This document shows positions 25,938 through 34,556 of a stretch of 64,000 nucleotides of DNA, piece by piece. Each line of letters starts with the position of its first letter. Position 1 is the stretch's first letter. Made by a program: the position numbers and the translations under genes. The notes beneath the pieces were generated by a model that saw nothing but the letters and a program-made list of their open reading frames with translations, did not search any database and was not told where the DNA came from. The stretch is from Candidatus Palauibacter soopunensis (GTDB taxonomy: Bacteria; Gemmatimonadota; Gemmatimonadetes; Palauibacterales; Palauibacteraceae): NCBI RefSeq assembly GCF_947581735.1, contig NZ_CANPVT010000053.1:238956-302955 (forward strand). The letters are read 5' to 3'.

Positions 25938-26948
25938 CTAGCCCCAGCGCTCGGGCTTCGGCTCCCGGGCCATCAGCCGCGCCAGCGCCTCGCGGGGCGC
26001 GACATCTTCGTACAGGATCGAATATACACCGCTCGTGATCGGCATCTCCACGTCCAGATCCCGGCTCAGTTCGTATGCCGCGCGCGCCGTACGCACGCCT
26101 TCCACGACCTGATCCATCTCTCCTATCACTTCCGAAGGCCGGCGGCCCGCTCCAATGGCGAGTCCGGCGGAACGATTCCGGCTCAGCCGGCCGGTACAGG
26201 TGAGGACGAGGTCTCCGAGCCCGGCGAGGCCTCCGAGCGTCGTTTCCCGCGCCCCGAAGTGCCGGGCGAGCCGCGCGATCTCCGCCAGCCCGCGGTTGAT
26301 CAGCGCCGCGCGCGCGTTCGACCCCAACTCCAGCCCGTCCGAGATCCCGGCCGCGAGCGCGATCACGTTCTTGAGGGCGCCGCCCAGTTCCACGCCATCC
26401 ACATCCGGCTGCGTGTACACCCGAAAATACCCATTCCGGAACAGGCTCTGCACGGCGAGCGCGTTGGCTTCGCTCCGGCTGGCGGCGACGACCGCCGTCG
26501 GAAGTCCGTGCAGGAGTTCCTCCGCGAAGCTGGGGCCCGAAAGGACCACCGTGCGCGATCCCGCCGCCTCGCCCAGCGTCTCAACGATGACCTCCGACAT
26601 CCTCCGGTGCGTCCCGAGCTCGATCCCCTTGGAGGCCGAGACCAGAATCTGATCCCCAAGGTGGGGCGCGGCATGCCCCAGCACCTCGCGCACCGCGTGT
26701 GATGGACACACGGAGAGCACGAAACCGGTGTCGTCCATCGCGTCCGCCAGATCCGACGTCACGGTGAGGGGGCGGCCCAGTTCGATTCCGGGCAGATAGC
26801 GTTCGTTCGTTCCGGTATCGCGCATCGCGGCGGCGTGGGCGGCGTCCCGCGCCCAAAGCCGCACGTCGTGGCCGTTCCGCACGAGGACGTCCGCCAGCGC
26901 CGTGCCCCAGCTGCCCGCGCCCAGCACGGCGACGCTCTGCTCGCTCAC
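25938..26948 (-). CDS. gpsA: Glycerol-3-phosphate dehydrogenase [NAD(P)+]
   Basis: A 336-residue cytosolic enzyme reducing dihydroxyacetone phosphate to sn-glycerol 3-phosphate for phospholipid synthesis. It has the dinucleotide-binding VLGAGSWGTALA, SVCPSHAVREV, SASKGIELGT, SGPSFAEEL, GGALKNVIALAAGISDGLELGSN with catalytic Lys, and LAGLGDLVLTCTG. The GTG at 26948 overlaps the plsY stop (GTGA); the frame extends upstream through plsY but that part is not homologous. gpsA directly after plsY places glycerol-3-phosphate synthesis next to its acylation. Confidence 0.95.
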   Translation of the reverse strand: MSEQSVAVLGAGSWGTALADVLVRNGHDVRLWARDAAHAAAMRDTGTNERYLPGIELGRPLTVTSDLADAMDDTGFVLSVCPSHAVREVLGHAAPHLGDQILVSASKGIELGTHRRMSEVIVETLGEAAGSRTVVLSGPSFAEELLHGLPTAVVAASRSEANALAVQSLFRNGYFRVYTQPDVDGVELGGALKNVIALAAGISDGLELGSNARAALINRGLAEIARLARHFGARETTLGGLAGLGDLVLTCTGRLSRNRSAGLAIGAGRRPSEVIGEMDQVVEGVRTARAAYELSRDLDVEMPITSGVYSILYEDVAPREALARLMAREPKPERWG

Positions 26949-27589
26949 GTCTCCTCCTCCCGGGACTTCTGCGCCGTTCGTTCCCGGCGCGGGAGCCGGC
27001 CACGGCGCCAATCCACCTGGAATTCCTCCCGCCTCACGATCCGCGCGAGGTTCGAGCGGTGCGTCCACCAGACGGCGATGGCGAGCAGGAGCGCATAGGA
27101 CACGACGGAGCGCGGCGCCGCCGAGCCGCGCGCCATGATGGGCACGAGGGCCGCGGAGAGGAGCGACGCCATGGAGGCGGTCCGCGTGAGGATCACCGTC
27201 ACGACCCACACGAAGAAGGCGACGATCACGGCCACCGGAACCAGCGCGGCCATCGTTCCGGCGGCAGTCGCGACCCCCTTCCCTCCCCTGAATTTCGTGT
27301 ACACGGGCCACACGTGCCCGGAGATGGCCGCGAGCCCGTACACGAGTACCCAGCCGCCGGTACGCCCGTCCCACAGCGGGAAGAACCAGACGGGCACGAA
27401 CCCCTTCAGCAGATCCACGACGAGCACGCCCACGGCCGGGAAGAACCCGAGCACCCGATAGGCGTTCGTGGATCCGAGGTTGCCGCTCCCCTCCCGCCGG
27501 AGATCGTACCCGTAGGCGCGCCCGACGAGGTAGCTCGTGGGGAAGGCCCCAATGAGATAGGCGGCGAGCGTCAGGAGCGGTGCGGTCAT
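26945..27589 (-). CDS. plsY: Acyl-phosphate:glycerol-3-phosphate acyltransferase PlsY
   Basis: A 214-residue inner-membrane enzyme transferring acyl groups from acyl-phosphate to glycerol 3-phosphate. The three conserved loops are visible: GSGNLGSTNAYR, HVWPVYTKFRGGKGVATAAG and the later RTASMASLL / WWTHRSNLARI. About five to seven transmembrane helices, plus a basic C-terminal tail. ATG at 27589 overlaps der (ATGA). Confidence 0.94.
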   Translation of the reverse strand: MTAPLLTLAAYLIGAFPTSYLVGRAYGYDLRREGSGNLGSTNAYRVLGFFPAVGVLVVDLLKGFVPVWFFPLWDGRTGGWVLVYGLAAISGHVWPVYTKFRGGKGVATAAGTMAALVPVAVIVAFFVWVVTVILTRTASMASLLSAALVPIMARGSAAPRSVVSYALLLAIAVWWTHRSNLARIVRREEFQVDWRRGRLPRRERTAQKSREEET

Positions 27590-28911
27590 TCGCGCCCCGA
27601 ACGCTTCTTCAGCTTGATCCGAATGGGAGATCCCTCGAATCCCCAGGCCTCCCGGAAGCCGGCGACGAGGTATCTCACATAGTGCTCCTTGAGGTCTTGT
27701 GGCCGGTTGGACCAGAGTACGAACTGCGGCGGGGACGCCGCCACCTGACTGCCGTACAGCAACCGCACGTCGCCCCGCCCGCCCTGGGGCGGCTGCCGGC
27801 GCGCGACCAGTTGCTGAAGGACTTCGTTCACCTCCGGGGTGGGCACGCGCCGCGCCCGCGCTTCCTGCACCTCGAACGCGAGTTCGATGGCCTTCCGTAC
27901 CCGCTTCCCGGTCAACGCCGAGCACGTAATGATAGGCACCCAGCGAAGATAGTGCGCGCGCTCGCGGAGTTCGCGCTCGAAGCCGGCCATCGCGGTGGGT
28001 CCGCGGTCCTCGATCAGGTCCCACTTGTTCGCCACGAACACGAGGCCTTTCCCCTCGTCCCACGCCTCGTGCCCGACCCGGAAGTCCTGGTTCGCCGCGC
28101 CGGCCTGCGTATCCACGAGGAGGAGGCAGACATCGGCCCGGTCGATGGCCGAAGCGGCTCGCAACCGCCCGAGGAATTCGAGATCATCCACGACGCGGGC
28201 GCGCCGCCGAAGGCCCGCGGTGTCGATGAGGCGGACGCGGCGCCCCTCCAGGATGAGGTCCGTGTCGATCGCGTCGCGGGTCGTTCCCGCCTCCTCGTGG
28301 ACGATGACGCGATCTTCTCCGACGAGACGGTTCACGAAGCTGGATTTGCCGACGTTGGGGCGCCCGATGACCGCGATGCGGATGTCGGCGTCGCCCTCTT
28401 CCGTCTCCACCGATTCGGGAAGGGCCGCGACCACGCGGTCCAGGAGGTCCCCCGATCCCTTGCCGCTGAGGGCCGCGAGCGGCGTGGGGTCGCCGAGGCC
28501 GAGTTCGTAGAAGTCGACGTGCTCGATCGCGTCTCCGAGTTCGTCGAGCTTGTTCGCAGCAACGATCACGGGCAACGCCGAGCGGCGCAGGAGCTGCGCG
28601 ACGTGCCGGTCCATGGGCTGAACCCCGTCGCGGCCATCCACGACGAAGACGACGACGTCCGCGTGGCCGATCGCGGTCTCGGCCTGCCGGCGCACCTCGA
28701 GGTCGATGTGCTCATCCGGCCGTACGACGAGGCCTCCCGTATCGACGAGCAGAAAGCGCCGTCCCGCCCATTCCGCCTCGGCGAGTTGCCGGTCCCGCGT
28801 CACGCCGGGACGTTCGGCGACGATCGCGGCGCGCCGCCCCAGGATCCGGTTGAAGAGGGTCGACTTGCCGACGTTGGGGCGGCCCACGATGGCGACCGTG
28901 CGCAGAGCCAT
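27586..28911 (-). CDS. der: Ribosome assembly GTPase Der (EngA)
   Basis: A 441-residue GTPase with two tandem G domains, each with GRPNVGKS (near residues 9 and 184), G3 DTGG / DTAG and G4 NKLD / NKWD, followed by the C-terminal KH-like domain (LLYGSQVAASPPQFVLWSNRPQDLKEHYVRYL). It acts in 50S subunit assembly. ATG at 28911 chosen; an in-frame GTG at 28917 overlapping the preceding TAG is an alternative adding two residues. It forms an operon with the DUF512 protein, plsY and gpsA. Confidence 0.96.
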   Translation of the reverse strand: MALRTVAIVGRPNVGKSTLFNRILGRRAAIVAERPGVTRDRQLAEAEWAGRRFLLVDTGGLVVRPDEHIDLEVRRQAETAIGHADVVVFVVDGRDGVQPMDRHVAQLLRRSALPVIVAANKLDELGDAIEHVDFYELGLGDPTPLAALSGKGSGDLLDRVVAALPESVETEEGDADIRIAVIGRPNVGKSSFVNRLVGEDRVIVHEEAGTTRDAIDTDLILEGRRVRLIDTAGLRRRARVVDDLEFLGRLRAASAIDRADVCLLLVDTQAGAANQDFRVGHEAWDEGKGLVFVANKWDLIEDRGPTAMAGFERELRERAHYLRWVPIITCSALTGKRVRKAIELAFEVQEARARRVPTPEVNEVLQQLVARRQPPQGGRGDVRLLYGSQVAASPPQFVLWSNRPQDLKEHYVRYLVAGFREAWGFEGSPIRIKLKKRSGRE

Positions 28912-28916
28912 CGCCA

Positions 28917-30194
28917 CTAAAGCCGCGAAAGGACGTCGACGAGGTCGTGGGAGGGTTCGACGCGGCGGCCGGGAAAGCCGGCTCGCAACTCGGAGAGACT
29001 CACGTCGTCGAGGAAGATGTCCCCGTCGTTCAGCGCCTGCGCCGAGAAGAGGGCCACATCGAAGTCTCCCGCGTCGAGGAGCGCGTTCCGGTGATCCGCG
29101 CCCGGCAGCAGGCCGGCCGTCGTGACCATCGGTCCGTACAGCGTGTTCTCGACCGCGAGCGTCGACACCTCGGCGCCGGTGCGCCGCGCGACGCGACCCG
29201 CGAGACGGGTCATCGTCGGCCCCATCGAGGTCCCCGTGACGGCAACGACCCTGCACCCTTCCAGCGGGCCGAGCGCCTCCAGCTGTCCGGTCACGCGATC
29301 CGTCAGGGTGGAAATCGCCCCGACACCGTTGCTCTCGAGTTCATGATCGTCGAAGTATCCCGCACCAGGCGGCTCGAGTCCCGCCTGCAGGTACAGTTCG
29401 TCGGCGGCGTAGCACCACCCTTGCCCCCGCTCCGGCAGCGCCCGTTCGCGGATCGCGTCGACCGCCTCGAGCGCCGCGCGGCATTCCGCCGGCTCGAGGG
29501 TCCGCCCGCCCAGCGCCGCGTTCCACGAAGTCAGGCCTACGGGTACGATGGAAAGCGACCGGATCGCCTCCCCGCGACGATAGAGGTCTTCGATCGTTCC
29601 CGTCAGGTGTTCGCCGTCGTTCACCTCCGGACAGAGGACGACCTGCGCGTGCACGACGATGCGGCCCTCGGCGAGCCGGTCGAGGTCCTGTCCGATATTC
29701 GCGCTCCGAGGGTTCTTCAGCATCCGGAGCCGGACCGCGGGGTCCGTCGAGTGGACGCTCACATAGAGCGGGGACAGTCGCTGTTCGAATATCCGGTCCC
29801 AGTCGTCCGGACGCAGGTTCGTCAGCGTGATGTAGTGGCCGTGAAGGAAGGACAGCCGATAGTCGTCATCCTTCACGTAGAGGGGCGCCCGAAGCTTGTC
29901 GAGTTTCGGGTTTCCCTTCACGAAGCAGAACGGGCACGCGTTCGTGCAGCGCCGGATCTTGTCGGGTTCCGGGACGATCCCGAGGGGTTCGTCCGCCGGT
30001 TTCTCGATCTCGAACAGAAGCCGCTCGCCCGTCTGCCGCTCGGCGAGCACCCGGAGCGCGGGTTCCGCCTGATGAAAGAGAAGGTCGAGGCTGTCCCGGA
30101 TGGGCTTGCCGTTGATCTCGAGCACGGCGAGGCCCGCCGGAAGTTCGAGGTCCGCGGCGATCGACCCCGGCTTGACGCTGGCAACTCGAATCAT
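28917..30194 (-). CDS. PDZ / radical SAM DUF512 protein
   Basis: A 425-residue protein with an N-terminal PDZ-like domain (about 1-60: VASVKPGSIAADLELPAGLAVLEINGKPI), a Cys triad CTNACPFCF (Cys83, Cys87, Cys90) spaced C-x3-C-x2-C like a radical SAM [4Fe-4S] site, and a C-terminal DUF512 domain (from about residue 200, ending ...NDGDIFLDDVSLSEL). This matches the family annotated as putative radical SAM protein TIGR03279. Function is unknown; I recall it beside der in Clostridia and cyanobacteria, hinting at a ribosome-linked role. Its TAG overlaps the alternative der start. Confidence 0.88.
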   Translation of the reverse strand: MIRVASVKPGSIAADLELPAGLAVLEINGKPIRDSLDLLFHQAEPALRVLAERQTGERLLFEIEKPADEPLGIVPEPDKIRRCTNACPFCFVKGNPKLDKLRAPLYVKDDDYRLSFLHGHYITLTNLRPDDWDRIFEQRLSPLYVSVHSTDPAVRLRMLKNPRSANIGQDLDRLAEGRIVVHAQVVLCPEVNDGEHLTGTIEDLYRRGEAIRSLSIVPVGLTSWNAALGGRTLEPAECRAALEAVDAIRERALPERGQGWCYAADELYLQAGLEPPGAGYFDDHELESNGVGAISTLTDRVTGQLEALGPLEGCRVVAVTGTSMGPTMTRLAGRVARRTGAEVSTLAVENTLYGPMVTTAGLLPGADHRNALLDAGDFDVALFSAQALNDGDIFLDDVSLSELRAGFPGRRVEPSHDLVDVLSRL

Positions 30195-30259
30195 GGTCGG
30201 CTCTCGGCGCTGACGCGGGGTTTTGCCACGGACTGCCGGCGCGTGGGGCTACGGCGGAC

Positions 30260-30288
30260 GGGCCGCTCCGACTTCCCGGGAGCGGCCC
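30260..30288 (-). terminator. Strong GC hairpin downstream of the TPR gene
   Basis: A perfect 10-bp stem (gggccgctcc / ggagcggccc) with a 9-base loop lies about 60 bases past the stop of the minus-strand TPR gene, in the 152-base gap before the DUF512 gene. No T-run follows on the minus strand, so an intrinsic or Rho-assisted end is possible but not certain. Confidence 0.4.
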
Positions 30289-30346
30289 GCGGCCGAACGC
30301 GCAGTCCGGCAGGCTACGGTCCGGCCGACCACGGCCTGCCGGGCGG

Positions 30347-31675
30347 TCAGTCCTCGATCGTCCCGTACCGGAATCCGGCCAGAGGCACGTCGGACTGGAC
30401 CTCGAAGGTGAAGCCGCCGGAGTCGGCGTCGAAGGTATGCGTCTGCTCCATGACGACCTGTCCACTCGCATCGACGAACTCGAACGTGATCTGCAGCGTG
30501 CCGGAGGCGGTGCGGTTCGTGAAGGAGACCTGCACGACGTACCGGCCATTCGCCCCCGCGGCCATCTGCGCGAAGGTGACGGAGAGCGGCAACTGCTGCT
30601 CCTCGCCCATGACCTCCATCGCCCGCTCGTTCATGTCGGCGCGGCCGAGAGCCTGGAAGTACAGCTGGTGGGAAAGCGCGTCGTAGGGATACCGCTGTGT
30701 AAGGCTGTCCGCGAGCGCGATGACGGGTCCGGGACGGCCGGATTGGATGGAAGCGTTGACGTAGTTCTCCATCGCTTCCTTGTTATGGGGATTTCCCTCG
30801 CGAGCCTTCCCGAACGCGGTGGCCGCATCCGAGAAGTTCTGCGCGTTGTAGAACCCCACCCCTACCTCGAGCCACTGCGAATATGACAGGTCGGTGCGCT
30901 CGAGGGTTGCGGCGTAGATCGCCGCCGACTCGTCGGTCTGCCCCTGATCGGCCAGGACTCCCGCATACCGGATCTGGATCACGACATCTTCGGGGTACCT
31001 CGCGAGGAAGTCGGCGTACGTCTGGACCGCTTCATCCGCCCGGCCTTCCGCCGCCAGCATGTCGCCGAGTCCGCCGACGGCGGTGCGCAGCGACTCCGCG
31101 TCCGCATCGGGAATGTCCGCGGCGAGCGCCGCCTGGTACGTCTCGATCGCGCCCCCGTTGTCTCCCATCTGTGACTGCAGGAGCGCCGCGTTATTGTACG
31201 TGCGGATGTCGGGCTTGAAGTCGTTCGCAAGCAAGAAGGCGTCGAGCGCCGCCTGGTTGTCGGAAGCGCTGTAGGCCGTCACCCCCTGGTTGTAGAGCCG
31301 GACCCAGCCGTTATAGCGCTGTGCCTCGCCGTGCATCATGCACTCCGGAGACGCGGTGGCGTCGTAGCGGTCGAGAAATTCCACGGCATCACGGAAGTTG
31401 CCGAGGCCCATCTGGATCTGGGCGCCCAGCAGGGGGACCACCGGATTGTCGCTGTCCAGATCTGCCCCGAGCGCCCCCCATGCCTCCGTGAAGATCGTCA
31501 GGCTGTCCTGGGCCGTTGCGGCCTCCGCGAGTCCCTGAAGCGCTTCGGAAGCCGTGGAGGCCGCGCTGTTCGGGTCGAACTCGCATTCCTGCCCGAAGAG
31601 TCCCGCGGAAGTGAAGATCGACGCCAGAGCTGCGGCGGTCGCCGCCCTCGCGCCAGTACGCACCATGTTCGACAT
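30347..31675 (-). CDS. Exported TPR-repeat protein with C-terminal beta domain
   Basis: A 442-residue protein with a signal peptide (MSNMVRTGARAATAAALASI...GLFGQ). Multiple TPR-like helical pairs cover about 40-340 (for example NFRDAVEFLDRYD, YNNAALLQSQMGDNGGAIETYQAAL, ADQGQTDESAAIYAATL, AQNFSDAATAFGKARE). A C-terminal beta-sandwich-like part (ANGRYVVQVSFTNRTASGTLQITFEFVDASGQVV...FTFEVQSDVPLAGFRYG) follows. An in-frame ATG at 31711 would add 12 residues but spoil the signal peptide. No enzymatic motif; a periplasmic scaffold or binding role is likely. Confidence 0.78.
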   Translation of the reverse strand: MSNMVRTGARAATAAALASIFTSAGLFGQECEFDPNSAASTASEALQGLAEAATAQDSLTIFTEAWGALGADLDSDNPVVPLLGAQIQMGLGNFRDAVEFLDRYDATASPECMMHGEAQRYNGWVRLYNQGVTAYSASDNQAALDAFLLANDFKPDIRTYNNAALLQSQMGDNGGAIETYQAALAADIPDADAESLRTAVGGLGDMLAAEGRADEAVQTYADFLARYPEDVVIQIRYAGVLADQGQTDESAAIYAATLERTDLSYSQWLEVGVGFYNAQNFSDAATAFGKAREGNPHNKEAMENYVNASIQSGRPGPVIALADSLTQRYPYDALSHQLYFQALGRADMNERAMEVMGEEQQLPLSVTFAQMAAGANGRYVVQVSFTNRTASGTLQITFEFVDASGQVVMEQTHTFDADSGGFTFEVQSDVPLAGFRYGTIED

Positions 31676-31783
31676 CGCTCTGAACCCCTGTTTCTGTTTT
31701 GAGCCGCACATACCGTGAAAGTAGCCGGAAGGCCCCCGTGGCGCACGGAACCCCGCAGCGAAGATCCGGCAGCACCTGTCGCC

Positions 31784-32917
31784 CTAATACGTGAGGAGGT
31801 TCCCCGTGTTGAATAGGACCACCGTCTCCCCATCGCGCAGTTCTCCGGATCGCCGAAGTTCGCGCGCCCCGGCGAGCGTGGCTCCGCCTTCGATTGCGGC
31901 CCCCACGCCGGCCCCGCCGAGTTCGAGAGCCCCATCCTTCATCGCCTCGTCGGAAACGGCGACGCCGCCTCCGCCGGATTCGCGGATGGCCTCAAGCATC
32001 AGGAAGTCCCCGAGCGCCCCCGGCACCCGGAGTCCCCAGGCTTCGGTGGAGGCGTTCCGCCACGGCTCGGCGTACGTTTCACCCGCGGCGTGCGCGCGCA
32101 CGATGGGCGCGCAGCCCGTGCCCTGCACGGCGTAAAGGCGCGTATCGCCGCCGATCAGTCCCAGTTCCCGCAGTTCCGCCAGGGTCTTGGTGCTGCCGAT
32201 GAGGCCGGTGCCGCCGCCCGTGGGGTAGACGATGGCATCGGGCGCCCGCCAGCCGAGCGCTTCGACGATCTCGAGCATCATCGTCTTCTTTCCTTCGATC
32301 CGGTATGGCTCCTTGAGCGTGGAGATGTTGAACGCGCCGGTTTCCGCGCCGTACTCGGCGGAGAGACGGCCACATTCGTCGATGAGCCCGTTGACCCGGG
32401 TGATGTCGGCGCCGTAGTGCTCGCAGCGCCGGGCGACGCCCTCCGGCGTGTCCTCGGGGATGAAGAGGCGACAGGGCACGCCCGCGCGTGCCGCGTAGGC
32501 CGCGAGGGCCGCTCCGGCGTTCCCCGCACTCGGGATGACGAGGTCCGTCGCCCCCTCGTGCACCGCCCGCGTGACGGCGGCGCACAGGCCGCGGTCCTTG
32601 AAGCTCCCGGTGGGGTTTAGGCCCTCGTCCTTCACGAGGAGCGTGAGGCCCTCGAACTCGCCACCGATCTCGATCTCGAGCAGGGGCGTGCCGCCCTCGC
32701 CCAGCGTCACCGGATCTTCGTTCGGCTCGACGGGCATGATCTCCCGAAACCGCCACATGCCGCCCTGCCGCCTGGCCCATGCCCGCCGCAGCGCTTCGCC
32801 GTCCAGGGCTCCGAGGTCGTACCGGGCCAGCAGCGGCTTTCCGCAGTCCGGGCACACCGTGGCCAGCCCCCGCGCGACGGGTCGCCCGCAGAGACCGCAT
32901 TCGAGGCGCCAGCTCAT
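31784..32917 (-). CDS. thrC: Threonine synthase
   Basis: A 377-residue PLP enzyme converting O-phosphohomoserine to threonine. An N-terminal zinc ribbon (CGLCGRPV...CPDCGKPL) precedes the PLP fold; the Schiff-base Lys lies in LNPTGSFKDRGL, and IPSAGNAGAALAAYAARAG and YPTGGGTGLIGSTK bind the cofactor phosphate. The ATG has an AGGAG site and overlaps the gltX stop (ATGA). The zinc-ribbon form is usual for many bacteria and archaea. Related PLP ligases are excluded by the overall match to thrC. Confidence 0.9.
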   Translation of the reverse strand: MSWRLECGLCGRPVARGLATVCPDCGKPLLARYDLGALDGEALRRAWARRQGGMWRFREIMPVEPNEDPVTLGEGGTPLLEIEIGGEFEGLTLLVKDEGLNPTGSFKDRGLCAAVTRAVHEGATDLVIPSAGNAGAALAAYAARAGVPCRLFIPEDTPEGVARRCEHYGADITRVNGLIDECGRLSAEYGAETGAFNISTLKEPYRIEGKKTMMLEIVEALGWRAPDAIVYPTGGGTGLIGSTKTLAELRELGLIGGDTRLYAVQGTGCAPIVRAHAAGETYAEPWRNASTEAWGLRVPGALGDFLMLEAIRESGGGGVAVSDEAMKDGALELGGAGVGAAIEGGATLAGARELRRSGELRDGETVVLFNTGNLLTY

Positions 32918-34374
32918 ACACTTCGCTCCTTTTCTGTCGCCGCCGCGAGCCGAGCCAGGGTGCGCTCCCGTCCGAGCGCATAGGCGACGTCGCCGAGGTC
33001 GGGTCCGTGAAGCTGCCCGGTCAGGGCGACCCGGACGGGCGGAAAGAATGTACGCCCCGCGAGCCCGGCGTCGCGCATCGCGCCGCGCAGCGCCGCCGCG
33101 AGGGGTTCGGGTCGCCACGCCGTGTCGGCCCACGCGGCGCGGGCGAGGCGGATCGCGGTCGCGGCCGCGGGGTCGGAGAGCAACTCCCGAGCGGCGGATC
33201 CGCCGGTCTCCGGCGCGCGGTAGATCGGCTCGACTTCGGACGTGACGTCGGAAAGGAGACGGGTGCGCTTGGCGAAGACCTCCGCTGCTCGACGGAGATC
33301 GGCGTCGGTCAGTCCCAGCCCTTCCGCATCGAGCCGCGCCGCCCAATCGCGGGCCAGCCGCTCGGCGGGTTCCGCCCGCAGGTGCTGTCCGGACAGCCAG
33401 GTCATCTTTTCCTCGTCCACCTCCGTGTCGGCAGCCCCCAGCCGGTCGAGGTCGATCCGTTCCACGAGCGCCTTCCGGCTCAGGAACTCCTCTCCGTCCT
33501 CCGAAGACCACGAGAGGAGCGACAGGTAGTTGACCACCGCGTCCGGATGAAACCCCCGGTCCCGGTAGTCGAGGACCCCCGCGGCCCCGCGTCGCTTGGA
33601 GAGCTTCCCTCCCCCCGGGGCGAGGACGGTCGGGATGTGGACGAACTCGGGCGGCCTGACCCCGAAGGCCCGGTACAGGAGAACCTGCTTGGGCGTGTTC
33701 GAGAGGTGGCCCACGCCCCGGATCACGTGACTGATCTCCATCTCGATGTCGTCCACCGCGACGGCGAAGTTGTAGGTGGGCCGCCCGTCGCTTCGCACGA
33801 GGACGAGGTCTCCCAGGTCGTCCCCGTCGATGGCGAGCGTGCCCTTCAAGAGATCCGAGAACTCTACGGGCCCGGATTCGACGCGAAGCCGGATGGCGGC
33901 CTCCCGTCCCTCCGTCTCCTGCCGGCGCGCTTGCTCGGCGGGAAGGTCCCGGCAGCGCGCATCGCGTCCCGTGGGCTCCCCCGCGGCGATCGCGGCCTTC
34001 CGCCTCGCCTCGAGTTCGTCCGGCCGGCAGTAACAGCGAAACGCCCTCCCCGATTCCAGCAACTCCGCCGCGCGGGCCCGATGGCGGTCGGCGCGCGCCA
34101 ACTGGCGGTACGGCGCGAACGGCCCTCCCTCCCGCGGTCCCTCATCCGGGGCGATGCCGAGCCAGTCGAGCGCCTCGTAGATCATCGCCTCCCCCTCCGG
34201 CACCGCACGCTCCGTGTCCGTGTCCTCGAGGCGGAGCACAAAGGCGCCCCCGTGCCGTCGAGCGAAGAGCCAATTCAGGATCGCGGTGCGCACGTTGCCC
34301 AGGTGAAGGGCTCCCGTCGGGCTCGGGGCGAACCGGGTTCGGACCCGTGCAGTCGAAGCGGCCGGAGGGGTCAC
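32914..34374 (-). CDS. gltX: Glutamyl-tRNA synthetase
   Basis: A 486-residue class I aminoacyl-tRNA synthetase. RTRFAPSPTGALHLGNVRTAILNWLFAR contains the HIGH-type motif and KLSKRRG is the KMSKS-type motif; RPTYNFAVAVDDIEMEISHVIRG is typical of GluRS. The GTG at 34374 overlaps the stop of the small Cys protein gene (GTGA); the open frame continues upstream but without homology. Whether it also charges tRNA-Gln cannot be read here. Confidence 0.95.
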   Translation of the reverse strand: MTPPAASTARVRTRFAPSPTGALHLGNVRTAILNWLFARRHGGAFVLRLEDTDTERAVPEGEAMIYEALDWLGIAPDEGPREGGPFAPYRQLARADRHRARAAELLESGRAFRCYCRPDELEARRKAAIAAGEPTGRDARCRDLPAEQARRQETEGREAAIRLRVESGPVEFSDLLKGTLAIDGDDLGDLVLVRSDGRPTYNFAVAVDDIEMEISHVIRGVGHLSNTPKQVLLYRAFGVRPPEFVHIPTVLAPGGGKLSKRRGAAGVLDYRDRGFHPDAVVNYLSLLSWSSEDGEEFLSRKALVERIDLDRLGAADTEVDEEKMTWLSGQHLRAEPAERLARDWAARLDAEGLGLTDADLRRAAEVFAKRTRLLSDVTSEVEPIYRAPETGGSAARELLSDPAAATAIRLARAAWADTAWRPEPLAAALRGAMRDAGLAGRTFFPPVRVALTGQLHGPDLGDVAYALGRERTLARLAAATEKERSV

Positions 34375-34556
34375 GGAGCCTCTTCTTCCGCCTGGAAACC
34401 GGCGCAACGCAGCACGGGCAGCGTCGGATAGCGCCGAAAACGCGCGTCCCGGCGCGAGAGCCGGCAGAGGAGGAAGGCGGATCCGCGGTCGCTCTTGATC
34501 CAGCGGCGGTGACGGCAGCGCGCGCACAGGCCCGCCGGGGGGCGTCCGCCCCGCAT
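34371..34556 (-). CDS. Small Cys-containing protein between uvrC and gltX
   Basis: A 61-residue protein (ATG 34556; a GTG one codon upstream is possible). It has Cys pairs in LCARCRHRRWIKSDRGSAFLLCRL, then DARFRRYPTLPVLRCAGF. I recall similar short C-x2-C...C...C proteins of unknown function in Actinobacteria and other phyla, with the RxS..GS.F.LC..S..D.RF..YP.LPV..C order. The two overlaps (with uvrC and gltX) argue that it is translated. Probably a small zinc- or nucleic-acid-binding protein; function unknown. Confidence 0.7.
   Translation of the reverse strand: MRGGRPPAGLCARCRHRRWIKSDRGSAFLLCRLSRRDARFRRYPTLPVLRCAGFQAEEEAP

Noticed and set aside
27580..28920. A 446-codon plus-strand frame opposite der
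   Set aside because: Translation is Arg/Glu/His-rich with no motif; der on the other strand has all GTPase motifs.
30195..30346. A small gene in the gap between the DUF512 and TPR genes
   Set aside because: No short frame with a ribosome-binding site or sensible composition; the gap is dominated by a GC hairpin.
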